From positions 10,912,001 through 10,976,000 of the forward strand of contig OW051496.1 of NCBI GenBank assembly GCA_932521035.1: a DNA stretch of 64,000 nucleotides, given 5' to 3'. Every line of letters starts with the position of its first letter. Positions within the stretch are counted from its first letter, which is position 1. The notes under the pieces are model-generated. The model was not told the DNA's origin and ran no database searches. It saw only the letters and a program-made list of their open reading frames with translations. A program made the position numbers and the translations under genes. Below are positions 11,793 through 23,057 of the stretch, piece by piece. The DNA is from Oscheius dolichura. Taxonomy: Eukaryota > Nematoda > Chromadorea > Rhabditida > Rhabditidae.

Positions 11793-13172
11793 CTCTTTTT
11801 CGTCGTCTGATGTCTAATTTTGTCCGGAGTATACTGTAATTGTTATTGTTATTCCTTCAAATTTCTTTAATTAGAGAGCGGGACTAGACTCTAATTCCCA
11901 GGAGGAAATTAAAGAAACCCCCGCAAACGAAGCTAGGGAACCTACTGATTTATAGAGCTCCGACTGGGGGCGTTCTCCCTGGTACAGATGCCATCTCGGA
12001 TCAGTTGTTCTCGTATTTCGCTTTGCCTCGTCATTCCTAAAGATGACGGAAGTTGGTCAATTCAAGAGAGAGAGGCTAATCCCCCTCCTCGTGAGCCCGT
12101 CAATTCTCGCAGCCTCTTTAGTACCTAATCTCATTCGATAATCACGAACAGCCACGACGAGGGGCGACTCGGCTCTTCCTTCTTTGGCATCTTTCGGTCG
12201 AACTGAGCCCGTCTGACGGAATCTGAAAAGAGTACTTCTGCCCTTTGGGGAGAGCGTGAGCAACACCCGTAAAGTCTCGGCAGCTGGAGGGAAAGTCAAC
12301 AGAATAAAGGATCCTCCAGCTGCGAGATTTTACGGGTGCAGGTGCGCGAAGACAGCGGTCTTCTGCTCTCCGGCCCGCCATTTTTGAAAAACAACAGCTA
12401 CGTGATTGCCCGACACCGTCTATTTGGATCAGGCCGGCAGCAGCCACTTCCGAAAAGAGGGACGCTCTCTGCCCACAAGTTAATTAGCTCCTCGGGGGGA
12501 CTTGCAAACGGAGCCAGCGGCCAGGCCGGGGGACGAGAACAAACCTGTTGAGTATTTTACTAACACAGCTATGCGTGACACAGAGACGCTTCGAAATGTC
12601 GCAGATTTTCCAACCGTTCTGGAAATATACCGTAATCTGGAGGGGAAAATTGGGAGAGGACCTGAAACAGCTTGACGATCTCCTCTCTCTCGTACATGGA
12701 CAACGGCAGACCGGGGCTATAGGTCCGGCCGAGTTGATTTCTCCCTAATTTAATGGAATTAATGGCCTCTTTGGATGGGAGGACACCTACCCGAACTGCG
12801 GATGACGTCGCGGGAGGACGGCGGAGCGATCGGCTCTGGATCCAGGGAGGAACACGAGACCGAGGAGGGCGAATTCCCCACGGAGCTGTCCATAAACGGG
12901 TAAATCTTTAAATTTTGGAAGGTGGTGTTAAAAAGGACGTGGCTCACTTCCGGAGGGGTCATCGGATCGTGGCAGCGCATCTCATTCAACGGCGGCAGGG
13001 ACAGGCAGGGCAGGTGGCCGGTCTCGTAACAAAACTGCTCGTGGTCTCCACTCTGACTCTACTTGTCCTTTTAATCCTCCTGGGAAAAACTCACATTGAG
13101 CCAGGCATAGAAGTCACGCTCTAGACTTTCCGGTGTCGACGTATCTATTATGTAGGGGAACGCGTAGTCCAT
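11788..13172 (-). CDS. Divergent paired-domain (Pax-like) transcription factor, no homeodomain
   Basis: The ATG at 13172 lies 3 nt after a CATTTTCCAG acceptor. Two short variable exons (MDYAFPYIIDTSTPE...; GDHEQFCYETGHLP...) and a Ser/Pro exon precede a full paired domain spread over five exons. The PAI half reads RNQLGRTYSPGLPLSMYERE, then NGWKICDISKRLCVTHSCVS (exon near 12,600) and FRQTGSVRPKDAKEGRAESP. The RED half continues QSEIREQLIRDGICTRENAP and SSINHILRTKL (exons near 12,000 and 11,788-11,833), ending at TAA. All joins keep frame, and several introns are 42-43 nt. A paired domain binds DNA through two helix-turn-helix subdomains. Both are present, but no homeodomain or octapeptide follows. 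The sequence is far from classical Pax groups (GRTYSPGLPL replaces GGVFVNGRPL) and recalls nematode-specific npax-type genes. The protein is roughly 230 residues. A foldback element sits in the intron splitting the PAI subdomain. Confidence 0.85.
12263..12339. repeat. Foldback element, copy 3 (inside paired-domain intron)
   Basis: ACACCCGTAAAGTCTCGGCA at left and a right arm ending TTTTACGGGTGCA. The right arm lacks one base (CTGCGAG for CTGCCGAG). At about 77 bp it is one of the shortest members. It lies in the intron between the exons encoding CVSKILNR and FRQTGSV, and splices out cleanly on paper. Confidence 0.85.
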
Positions 13173-13320
13173 GTTCTGGAAAATGAGGGGATCTGGACGA
13201 GAAGAAGAGGAGGACAACATAAAGATGACTAGTAATTACAGGGAAGATAAATTTTAGGAGGAGAAAAGGATAGGAGAGAAGAGTTTCATTAGAAAGGTCG
13301 TTATGAGACCAGAACTCCAC

Positions 13321-13419
13321 CGCCCGCACCCGTAAAATCTCGGCAGCTGATCCCTCTTTTACTTTGTAACACGGAAATCACAGTCCTCCAAGTTGCCGAG
13401 ATTCTACGGGTGCGGGCGC
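13321..13419. repeat. Foldback element, copy 4
   Basis: CGCCCGCACCCGTAAAATCT at left and the right arm GATTCTACGGGTGCGGGCG. Its right flank, CACGGATTTAGA, resembles the CGCGGATTTGAA flank of copy 1. It lies just upstream of the paired-domain gene and could influence its 5' region. Confidence 0.88.
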
Positions 13420-14694
13420 ACGGATTTAGATAAGGGATATGACGATTTGTGGGGTTTCAAATGGCCGGAATGAAAACAATGATAAGCCATTTGGGGAAAT
13501 CAGTTTCGGGACTGGAAGTGGGCTCATCAAAAAAGGGGGAAAAAGCCGAAACTGGGCAAAAGAGACGATACGCAGTGTCCGGGTGAAATCATCCTTTCCT
13601 TTTGAATAGCCGCCACAGTTACGCAGTTTAAAGAATTTAGAAAGAAAAAAGAGGGGGATGAATGTATCGATATTATCTCGCCTCAAAAGAAAACAACAGA
13701 AGAAAAAAACTGCCACCATACACTCGGCCATAAACTTGGTGGTGGCGGGTTTGGGGGCTAGACACCCTGGCGCCACCGGGGGGATAACAGCTGTTCTCTC
13801 TTTATATTAGATGCCCTTTACTGTTTCTTATAAGGAGATTACTGTAGATTAGAAAGGGGAGAAGGGGAAGAGGCGCGCTCCAGGCGGGAAGGGGCACTGA
13901 CCGTCGCCCCCTTTGGGCAAGCAGGGGACGATAAACAGTTGTTGGCCAACATAACAATAAAAAGCCTGAACTAGTTCCACTTTTCATCAAAACAACATAC
14001 AAATTAGTAGCCAAGGGGGCTGAACTTTGGCAGGATTCAGGAGGACGCGCCCTTTTACAATAAACAAGGGGGAGGCGGGTGGCAGACGGTAGCCAGGCTT
14101 CTGCAGCGGCCCTATTGAATTTTTGGCAATCCAGGGAAGTAGAATACAGTATCTTCGATTAATTTGTAGTTCAACTGATACAGGAGAATGGATATTTCTA
14201 TACTAAAAAGCATATTTTTAGCGCGGAAAAAGCAAAAAGCCCGCGCTTGCCTCTCTCATACTGCTGAGCCTCAAAAGGTTGTTATAGGTTCCAGCTGCGT
14301 TTTGGTTCCTTCCTCTCGTGGCAAATTGAGAAGGGGGAAGACGAGAGAGAGACAACAAATAACTTAAACCGGAAGAGGAGGTCAACACGGGAAGGAAGAC
14401 ATAGAGAATGACGGACAGACTGTTGCAGGAAAACATTGGGAAAAGGAAGAAAAAAGGAAGGAAAGAAAGGGAAAGAAGAGAGAATACAAAGTTATTGTAA
14501 GCCCCCGAGAGAACCAGCTGATTACGGCCCCGGGGATCAAAGTTCGATCCCACCGGCGGGCGGTTTTTTGATGGATGTCACTTGGCTGAGGAATGTGTCT
14601 GTGCACGGCAGAGACCCGAATATGCGTGTACGAAAGATGTAATTATTATTATTATTATCCGGGGAAGGGAGATCTACAAAAGGAGCCAAAAAGA

Positions 14695-14875
14695 GGAGAG
14701 AGGACGGCAGACCGTTGGAAAAGGGGGCAGGCCATCGGAGAGGACGGCAGATCATTGGGAAGGACGGGCAGACCATCAGGAGGACGGCCAGATCATCGGG
14801 ATGACGTCCGGACTGCCGGAGATGGTGGCATTCCATCAGAGAGGACAGCAGGCCATTGGGGAGGAGATCCACCGT
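14695..14875. repeat. Degenerate ~20-bp minisatellite, tract 1
   Basis: About eight imperfect units of the form GAGGACGGCAGACCATCGGG occur in a row, with variants such as AGGACGGCCAGATCATCGGG and AGGACAGCAGGCCATTGGGG. The unit length near 20 means no stable reading frame repeats. Confidence 0.8.
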
Positions 14876-15607
14876 GAGCAGGACCAAAATTTCACGCCCT
14901 TCCCAGTTCTCAGAGTTATGGTAACCGCTCTGGGACAGTTTTTCAAATTCTACAGTAATCACTACGTAAAGAAGAATCTGTAGGAGCAATTGAAACCAAA
15001 AAATTGGAAGATAGAGCTTCCCTGGCCACCCTGCTGCAGGAGGAGGATGAATATGACCGGACTACGGTACCCCGGGACTCGTCTCCGGCTAAAAAGAGAC
15101 TGGAAGAATACCCGATGTTGTTGTTCTTATAGTAATAAACGGAAGAGATATCATAATAAGACCGCCCTCTATTAATCAGCAACAGCACGTGGAGTCCGAA
15201 AAAAAACCGGAAGGGGGGTTTGCAACGGAGGAGAGGTGTCTCTTCACAGGAAGTGTAGTGCCCCTTCCGTGTGGGGAAAAAAGCGTCGAAAAACATGCTA
15301 ATAGACAAGTTTTAAGAAGGAGAAGAATCTTCTCCTCCACCTCTCCCGCACATAATCACACGTGCCCTGGCAAAATTACTGTAGCGATCGGAGATTATGA
15401 CAGATGGGATGATTTGCGGGGGCGGAAGTGCCCCCGGGGGTGGAGGGAAGGATCAAGGCTCTCTCGCTCTCTCTCTCTAAAGGGGTAGGGTGTCGAATAC
15501 CGTGGTGGGGTATGTTTTCTTGATCGGGGGATTCTGGTCGGCAACATTCTCCCCTGTGTTTCTAGTTTTCCTAACAGATTTTCAAGAATTGAAATAATGG
15601 ATAGGGG

Positions 15608-15725
15608 TTTGGGGAAAGACGGCAGACCATCGGGGAGGACGGTAAGCTATCGGAGAGGGCGGCAGGCCATCCAGGAGGACGGTACGCCGCCGGGGAGGAC
15701 AGGCAGACCGTCGGAAAAGAGAACG
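15608..15725. repeat. Degenerate ~20-bp minisatellite, tract 2
   Basis: About five units of the same GGACGGCAGACCATCGGGGA motif, same orientation as tract 1, about 0.75 kb away. Confidence 0.8.
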
Positions 15726-17065
15726 GAAACAATAGGGCCCCTTGATAACGGGGGAGGATTCTGTATAGTTAGGTGACTAGGTCAATGAGGGTCTCGATTG
15801 GAAAAAGGCCAAAAAGACCACCCAGTGCTGAATGTTTTGACAAGATGTTATGGCAGTTAATGTGATAAAGAGGTGTCGAATCGGCAGTGAAACATGGCAT
15901 AGATCTCATCCCAACGGGCTTAACCCGTTTCCGTCTTCTTCTTTTTGCGCAATGTTATCATAAGCGGGTGAAAGGTGTGGTTAATTGGGAGAGATTTTCA
16001 CTTTGGGGGTAGATAGGGGGGAGAGAGAGGACGGGAGGCGGCAATGGATACAGGAGGAGACAAAAGTGACCAAGGGGCGGGCGCCAGGGGGATTGGCTCC
16101 TTTTGGTCACGGATCTGACCTGGGCCAAGACGGCGATTGAGGGGAGCATTTGTGACAAATCCGCTCGCCTCGCGGATTCAAGACAACGAATTTGGGGTTT
16201 ACTTTCTCCCGGATCCAGAGGAGGAGGACGGGAGGATGGAGGAGGATGGAGGATGGAGGGGATTAGGGAGAAAACACTGGAGAATATTCCGGGAGGATGC
16301 CAACGGGAGAGAGAAGATGCGGGAAGGGAAGCGGGAAGGCCGAAGGGGGATGGCAAATTTCGCCTGGTTTTCATTATCATAATCTATCATGAAGTGAAAG
16401 CTTTCGTCACAAGAAGAAATATCAACCCGTTCGGGGCATCGACGGACGGCTACAGTTTTTTAAGAAAAGAGGGAAAACGACGAGGAGAGGGGGATTCCAC
16501 TCGAGAGTGGAGGAGTGTGGACTGTGGCTGCCACAGGTGGACTATATTCTCCGCTCCAAGACCTAAAATCTGCAGAAAGCCTTCAATTATCGAAAGGGAG
16601 GTCCTAGACATCGCCAAACCTCTCCAAAGACTGTCGGCTAGGAAATTCTCGGAACAAAGGCAGCGTGATTCATAAAAGAACAACTCCTCTTCTTCTAAAC
16701 ATTCAAATATCCAGTGGAGTCCCGTTTCAAAGCGCCAAATATAGTCCAAATGTTTGGAAAACAACCTCCTTGGCACAGGCAGACCTCCTGGGGCGCATCG
16801 TCCAACCTAATCCAGGAACCACAGATTTGGCACAGATTTGCAGAGTAATCGTTCCTTCATCATTTTCATAGAGTAAAAAAACTATTTTAGAGGATACTAG
16901 GAGGGATTACTGTAGCTCGTAAATGAGTCTAACCACGATAGAGGAATACTCTCACTTTCCGGGTCAGGCTAATCCCGGAACGACAGGCCGATTCTTCCTT
17001 TCCTTTTTAAAATTACTGCAAGGAGGAATACTGCATAGCTTTTTAAATAGGTTCAAACGTTTTCC

Positions 17066-17178
17066 CCGACAGCCTTCCATCGTCCCCGATGTTCTACCGT
17101 CCTCTTCAACGGCCTGCCCTCTTCCCCGATGGTCTGCCCGCCATCCCCGATGGCGTACCGTCCTCCTTGATGTCCTGC
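17066..17178. repeat. Degenerate ~20-bp minisatellite, tract 3 (inverted)
   Basis: The complement of the same unit (CCCCGATGGTCTGCCCGCCA, CCCCGATGGCGTACCGTCCT) runs for about five copies, in opposite orientation to tracts 1 and 2. Confidence 0.8.
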
Positions 17179-18029
17179 GGCTAATTGAAATTGGTTGAAG
17201 AAGTGGTTGGAGAAAATACTCAAAACGTCTCGAAGCACAGTCAATCAAATCGCGGAATCATCGAGTAATCGCGCCTCCTCCCACTTGTCCCCCTCCAAAT
17301 TGGGGAGGGATTACGGTGGCAGACTTTAAACGGATCCAAATAGGACGGTCAGGGAGTGGACAGAGAAAGAAGAGGGTAGTCATAAAAACGGGAGAAGAAA
17401 AACGATTATCCTGGTTGCCATAAACGAAACCGCAGAGGTAGAGGGGGGCCGACGCCGCCGCCTCCACCATCGTCTAATTGTTTGCTAAGAGGCTAAAATT
17501 TTCCAGAAAAGAAGAAGAAGAGACTAAAGACGAGAAAGAGAGGATCCCCCTCCCAAAGCGTCAAGAAGGAACAGACAACGGCGGCTGCTTTTGTGCCCGG
17601 GGCGAAAAAAAGCGACGGGGCTATTGACAAATCGGGTGCCGAAATGATGGATCTACGAACTGTACAGAAGGCAGCTAAAAAGCCCGGGGGGAGATGAAGG
17701 TCTCGTCTCTCTTGAGGGGGCCAGATGATTGAGGGTTGCTTTTGAGGAACCGAGGATGTCGTAATAATCCAAAGGAATCCAGTTGGGGGAGAGGGGGATG
17801 GCTGCCCCAATCAGCACTCAGGCATGAAGCAGCCAAAGGAGAGAGAGGGGAAAACAGAACTACGAGAGGGGAACTGTAAGAGGCTCTGTCCTCTGGATAT
17901 CCGGGAAATACTCCAGATTCCTATTTTATTCTTTTAAAATGAGAAAAAAAAATGGAAGGGGAGGAGCGAAATGGCCGAGTAGACCACGGCAGAGTCTGCC
18001 GAGCAGACTGCCTGGAGGCTTCTTCCTTC

Positions 18030-18105
18030 GTACCCGTACAATCTCGGTATGGTAAAGTGGCACCGTAAATACTAGACCCATCAGCTGCCAAGATTCTACG
18101 AGTGC
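18030..18105. repeat. Foldback element, copy 5 (degenerate)
   Basis: GTACCCGTACAATCTCGG at left and CAGCTGCCAAGATTCTACGA followed by GTGC at right. The arms differ from consensus at several sites, so this is an older copy. Confidence 0.75.
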
Positions 18106-19722
18106 GGGCTAGCGAAACCCAAAGCAGAAGTTCAACCCCATCCTCCCGGTCAAACTCCTCCTTGGAAAGGGGGTTCAACCATTTTTTTAAGTTTCTACAA
18201 TAATCCCCAGGTCCCGAAGCTCATAACCCTCTAGAATTAATAGCATACTGTTGTAGGAATACTTTGCTGTAGAAAGAAACTAGACACGCGGAAGGAAGTG
18301 ATCCATCGGGGGGCGGCTGCCTGCCGTCGTCGGCTCCCGGTCTGTGTTGTGTCCAAGCTTAGCCAAGTCGCTTAATCATAACATTACGTCGGAGAACTCG
18401 TCTCTGCTGTATGGCTGGCGAACGGCTCTCAACGAACGCAAATGAAGAGAACACGAGAATAACTGACTAGCGGGGAAGGGAACAAGTAGTGACTGGTAGG
18501 CACTCTCGGAATGGCGAGGGAGGAAAGAAGAAAGGGGAAGAAGATGAATAGAGACCTTGAGGGGAGGAGGAGGAGGATTGGGGGAATACCGAGGAGGGAA
18601 AATATGAAGGAGATGTAATGAAGACCGGTATTAGGATATATTATTTGCCAAGTGCGAATGGCAGGAATGGGAGAGAGGAGAGGAGGGAAATGAGGTTTCT
18701 CTCTCTCTTCCCCCTTCCTCGCGAGATCCAGAAATAGAGAGAGAGGCAGGAACAGGCTGCTAAAGTGTACTCCACTCAACAAAGGCGCCAAAGACGACCA
18801 AATTCAGTGAAAGCTGAAGCTAAATAACCGATGATGAGTCATCTTCCCGTGTGTTTTTACTGTATTCTTTTAGTGGAAGACGTGGCCCTGGGGTGGGGGC
18901 AGGCCGCCCGCAGGGAACAGCCTCCGTCTGCCGAGGAGGGAGGACGGCAGACTGGACGAAGAACTTTTAACTCTGACCAGGGAATGCCAGGCCCAAATAC
19001 GACACCAATTCCACCGTGTTCAGCGTCCTTTAAACCCCCGAGAATTTCAGTTGTGGTACACATGGCCCGGCTATCGGAAGAAGAACAAAATTAAACCTAA
19101 CGAGAAAATGGTACGAAAAATGATCGGACCACGGAGAAGTTGAGGCCGCCTGGAGGAAGACAGGGCCACGGCTTCTGCCAAAATGAAAATCAGGTCAAAA
19201 ATGAGGGATAAGAAGGGCATTTATTGGAAACGGATCGATGAAGAGAAAAAGAGAAGATCTAGTCACTCTTTAGAAGAAAATAAGATCTCCTCTCTGTCTG
19301 CCGGGGTCTGTCTCTCGTCTCCCAGAGATGGTCAAAGCGTTAATTGTGTTTCTCTCTCTCCCCTCGCCTCCCCTCCTCTACGGGGGGAAATGGTGATTGG
19401 ACAAGTTGAAGGCAGAGAATGGCGGCGTTTTTTGAGCCAATCGCTGGCAAAGAAACTAACAGTGTCATAATTGGTCGAGCAACAAAACGACCATAAAGCC
19501 GCCGGCCTAAACCAGCCCCTCCGTGATGGCTAACGGGAGAAGGAGAGTGATAAAAAAAGAGATTGTTGCCTTGTTATTGTGCTGGATTGACTAGTAGATT
19601 CGGTGGATAGTTTCTTCCAGTCAGGGGATTTTACAGGACACGTCCGGCTTGAGCAGGGTGATAGGGCATTCCTGCTCTTTTCTTACCTTGAAGTAGCCGC
19701 TTTCCCCATTCTCCTTTAGACT

Positions 19723-20400
19723 ATGCCCAATTTTCAGAGAGAAATGCCAGAAGAAGACGATAAAACTGTGGAGGAGACGCTGAGTTCGGAGTTCTCCAAA
19801 TGGCTGTCGACAGCCAAGACGAAGGCCCGGCAGACGGCCGACTTCATGAAGAAGGACTTCTACGAACTGAAGGAACTAGTGGCATACGAGGTGGCGGAAC
19901 TATCGACGGTGGCGAAGAAGGGCCTCAACACGGCCGTGGCCAATGTGACGGACGAGAAGAATGTCGGCTGGGTGAAGGAGATGGTGGCTACGGTGACGAC
20001 GAAGATACAATTCCTGGGGATGGAGAAGACCTACCTCGGGGAGGAGGACGAGGACGAGGAGCCGATTCGAAGAGGACAGGACTTCTGGCAGCGGGACGAG
20101 GAGGACAATGACTACTGGCAGTGGAAGAAGGCATTCCGTCTCGGGGAACATATGAAACAGATCCGGGAGATTATGGATAAGAGCGGCCAGCTGAGGAAGA
20201 GCTACTTGGAGCAGGTGCCGGACAAGATGAAGGCCACCGACTTCTGGGCCAAGTACTTCTATGCCCAGATGGCCGGCGAGACAGTCGTCACTCAGCCCGG
20301 AGCAGTGGAATTGTGCTCGACGCAGGAGGATGAGCAAGAGGAGGAGGAGGACGAGAAGAAGAAGAAGGAGGAAGAGGGCTGGCTCGACTGGGACAATTGA
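19723..20400 (+). CDS. BSD-domain protein (BSDC1/SYAP1-like), single exon
   Basis: The 225-residue ORF starts at an ATG 3 nt after a TTCTCCTTTAG acceptor and ends in TGA. The N-terminal half is amphipathic helical (KARQTADFMKKDFYELKELV), as in BSDC1/SYAP1 proteins. The BSD domain core includes LRKSYLEQVPDKMKATDFW and FWAKYFYAQMAGE, with the diagnostic F-W / Y-F aromatic pairs. The tail is very acidic and ends EGWLDWDN, a Trp/Asp-rich terminus also seen in BSDC1 relatives. Family members lie at membranes or in signalling, with poorly defined roles. At 225 aa this one is shorter than human SYAP1 or BSDC1. It is intronless, unlike its neighbours, and strongly GC-biased at third positions. Followed by AATAAA at about 20,437. 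Confidence 0.75.
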   Translation: MPNFQREMPEEDDKTVEETLSSEFSKWLSTAKTKARQTADFMKKDFYELKELVAYEVAELSTVAKKGLNTAVANVTDEKNVGWVKEMVATVTTKIQFLGMEKTYLGEEDEDEEPIRRGQDFWQRDEEDNDYWQWKKAFRLGEHMKQIREIMDKSGQLRKSYLEQVPDKMKATDFWAKYFYAQMAGETVVTQPGAVELCSTQEDEQEEEEDEKKKKEEEGWLDWDN

Positions 20401-20965
20401 GACCCTCATTTAGAGAAGAACCCATTCCTATTGCTAATAAACATTTTGACCGTTTCTATTACCTATTTTATGAAAAACAACTAAAATTATCAAGCGTTCT
20501 TGTTGGGGAGGATGCTCAACGAAGTATCTTCGTGTTTATATAGTCCATTTCCAACGGATATGTCACGGAATTTAAAGGTCTGTCGCGCCTCCGCTGTGAG
20601 ACAAAAAATATAACAAAATTCATTTTTTTTTCTTGGAATGAAGATAATTTGATGTAACGATAAATACACCCTTGCTAAGGTTCAGCATTTTCCAAATTCT
20701 GTTATCCTGCTGTCCTGCTTTCATTTATATCCACTATATCCATATCCACTGGTACATTTACAATTCTCGTTTTCCATGAATACAAGTCTCTAGTTCGGCA
20801 TTTCTAATTGATACAGTGCTGACTTACGTTAGGATGAAAAAGCGACAACCAAATGCGTATTACCTCATTTGAATTCATTATTTATTTTATAAAATGGTTT
20901 TGGTGCTTTTTTCTGTTTGAAAAAGATTATTTATAGTACCAAATGACTTTTTCCCAATTCAGGCG

Positions 20966-22954
20966 ATGGGATCAACCATTGACATCGCAGAACCGAGTAG
21001 AGTGGCCAATAATGGCCCAGAAATTTTCTCTTTCAATGAGAATTTATTTGAGCAGTTGTCGGAAAATTGCACAGAAGAAGGTTAGTTTTAATCACATTGC
21101 TTACGCTCTTCTTTCAGGTAAACAAATAGTAAAGACTTTATACAAAGGGCTCTTGTCCCGATGGTCAGAACATGCGAAATCTAAAAAATATGAGAAAGTA
21201 GGCATGCTGATTTCTTCTTATTTGCAGTTTCAGTCATTTCTTCTACTGCTGGTCAAATTGCTGTGTCTTCATGGAGTTCCCTTTGACTGTCATTGGGAGT
21301 TTTTTGGCAAATTGGGCAAGCTAGTAGAGATGCATACGCTATACAAAACGACACCTTCTCAAAATATTGGATTGTTGTAAGTAACACTAATTGTTTCCAT
21401 TGTGCTTTAGTTTTAACGATATTTCGGACTTTGAAAATGCTCTTCGTTGGGCAAGTTGGATCAACAAGGAAACGATAAATACAAGAAAAAAGTAAAAGCC
21501 ATTTCATTTCAATATTATTAGTATGTTTTTAGGCATCACATTTATCTTGGTTATTATTTTGAAAGAGAGCAATTTATGCATCTGGTCCGGAATCTCAATT
21601 ACAGAGGAATGGCCAACTTATTATGTAGGGAAATGGAAGCATCTTCAGCTATTTGGTTCCAGCCTATACTCATTTCATTCGGAAGAGAATTCCGACTATA
21701 TCGGTACATATTATCAACGTCACAAGTAGTTTCCAATTTGCTGTTCAATGTCTTCTAGCAATGAACCAGGTTGTTAATATATCGGTTCAAGAATAACTTC
21801 AGTTTAGGACAGGCCTATAAATCTCAATGAAAAAATACACCAGCTTGCCGATAATTGCGTTGCAAACTTATCTACATCGTAAGAATTATGATAACATTTC
21901 TGAAAATTTTTAGAAACTATTCTCCTCTCCTTGCTCATCTGTGTGAATTACTAATTGTCAGTCTGGTCTTCAATGAATTAGATTTAGCAGCTGTGATTAT
22001 TCAAACCGAAGCTGGCATTCCAAATAGAAAATCCCGATATTATAAAGTAAGTGCGTTGAAATGGTTACTTCAATTATTTTTCAGCATCAAAGGATATGGC
22101 TTGCATATCGAAGGTTATTTGAATATGTGATGTTTACCGAAGGCCGAAGGGATATGTTGATTGATCCAGCAATTATAGCCGAAGATCTATTTGATCAATT
22201 AAAAGGTAACTTTTTTTAGAAGATCTTCGAATAAAAATTTAGAATTCAAAGAAGAAGGCTCTGTATTTGCTGAAGCTGCTATTAGAATGTACATTGAAAC
22301 GGAAAATTACGATCGCCTGTATGTTAATATTCTAATTTATTTGCTTTTTTATAGATTTCCAGCTGTGCAGACTTATGCAAAGACAGTTCCAAGACGAGCA
22401 AAATTATTGGCTGATCTGCTAAATGATAAGAACTTACCAGATGAGCGAGATGCCGCAATTCAAAGTGTTAGTTGTATAATTTCCTATCTAGTTTTTAGGC
22501 TTGCCAACAAATTGAAAATAAGCCACATCCCAGTGAAGCAATATGGATTGATTGGTGTGAGATGCAGTTAGACAATCCAAGAAGGTTTGATCATTTGTTT
22601 TGTAGTATATTTATTCTAGGTATGGGCCACTTGTAGAACTTTATAACGGCTGTCTCCGTATTTTATTCGATTTTCTTGATTATGCTGAAAATCGTAATTG
22701 CACCCGGGCATGGAAAGCCCTGCAGTTAGTTCTACCCAATGTAGATCATGAAGTGTACGGTTGCTTTGTTAAAATTTGTTACTTCTTGCCTTAATTTACA
22801 AACAGATTTGAATGATTTTAGGGTAAAACCTTTATGGGCAGACAGATCGTCTTGGTGGCCAATTTTTCACAAGAGATGTGTAGGTCTGTCAGAAGAAGGT
22901 CAACAATGTAAGGATAAAATTATGCAAGCATTACAAAATGAACTCAACGGTTAA
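20966..22954 (+). CDS. TAF1A: TAF1A-like subunit of RNA polymerase I factor SL1
   Basis: TAF1A (TAFI48) is a TBP-associated subunit of SL1 that helps load Pol I on rDNA promoters. The ATG at 20966 (MGSTIDIAEPSRVANNGPE) is 3 nt after an AATTCAG acceptor. The C-terminal exons match what I recall of the vertebrate protein: LRILFDFLDYAENRN-TRAWKALQLVLPN aligns with LEVLFGVLDFA...ITAWKYLAKYLKN, and LWADRSSWWPIFH with WNSRKNWWPGFH. The middle is helical and TPR-like (FNDISDFENALRWASWINKE; LNYRGMANLLCREMEAS). Introns are mostly 30-50 nt. The junction around 21,240-21,320 is unresolved: the only frame continuing downstream crosses a TGA that needs a very short intron. The reading frame stops at TAA 22,952-22,954. 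The following exon at 23,951 looks related but is out of phase. Confidence 0.65.
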
Positions 22955-23057
22955 CTGTGTAAGCATACGAGTATTGGTTTCTCTCTTACGAGTATTGTTT
23001 TCTATCTTACGAGTTTTCTATTTTACCGGTGTTGTTTTTGTATTTTAATGCACAATA

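Larger units (their letters stand above)
13420..19700. other. GC-rich gene-poor interval
   Basis: Over 6 kb I found no exon chain that keeps frame across GT/AG sites and no recognisable domain. Many ORFs on both strands are low-complexity (Lys/Glu or Ser/Pro) products of purine-rich DNA. The stretch holds three tracts of a degenerate 20-bp minisatellite and one foldback element, described separately. Divergent exons or non-coding RNAs could be missed. Confidence 0.5.

Noticed and set aside
14537..14989. 150-codon minus ORF and 133-codon plus ORF over the same DNA
   Set aside because: They coincide with minisatellite tract 1, and openness on both strands reflects composition.
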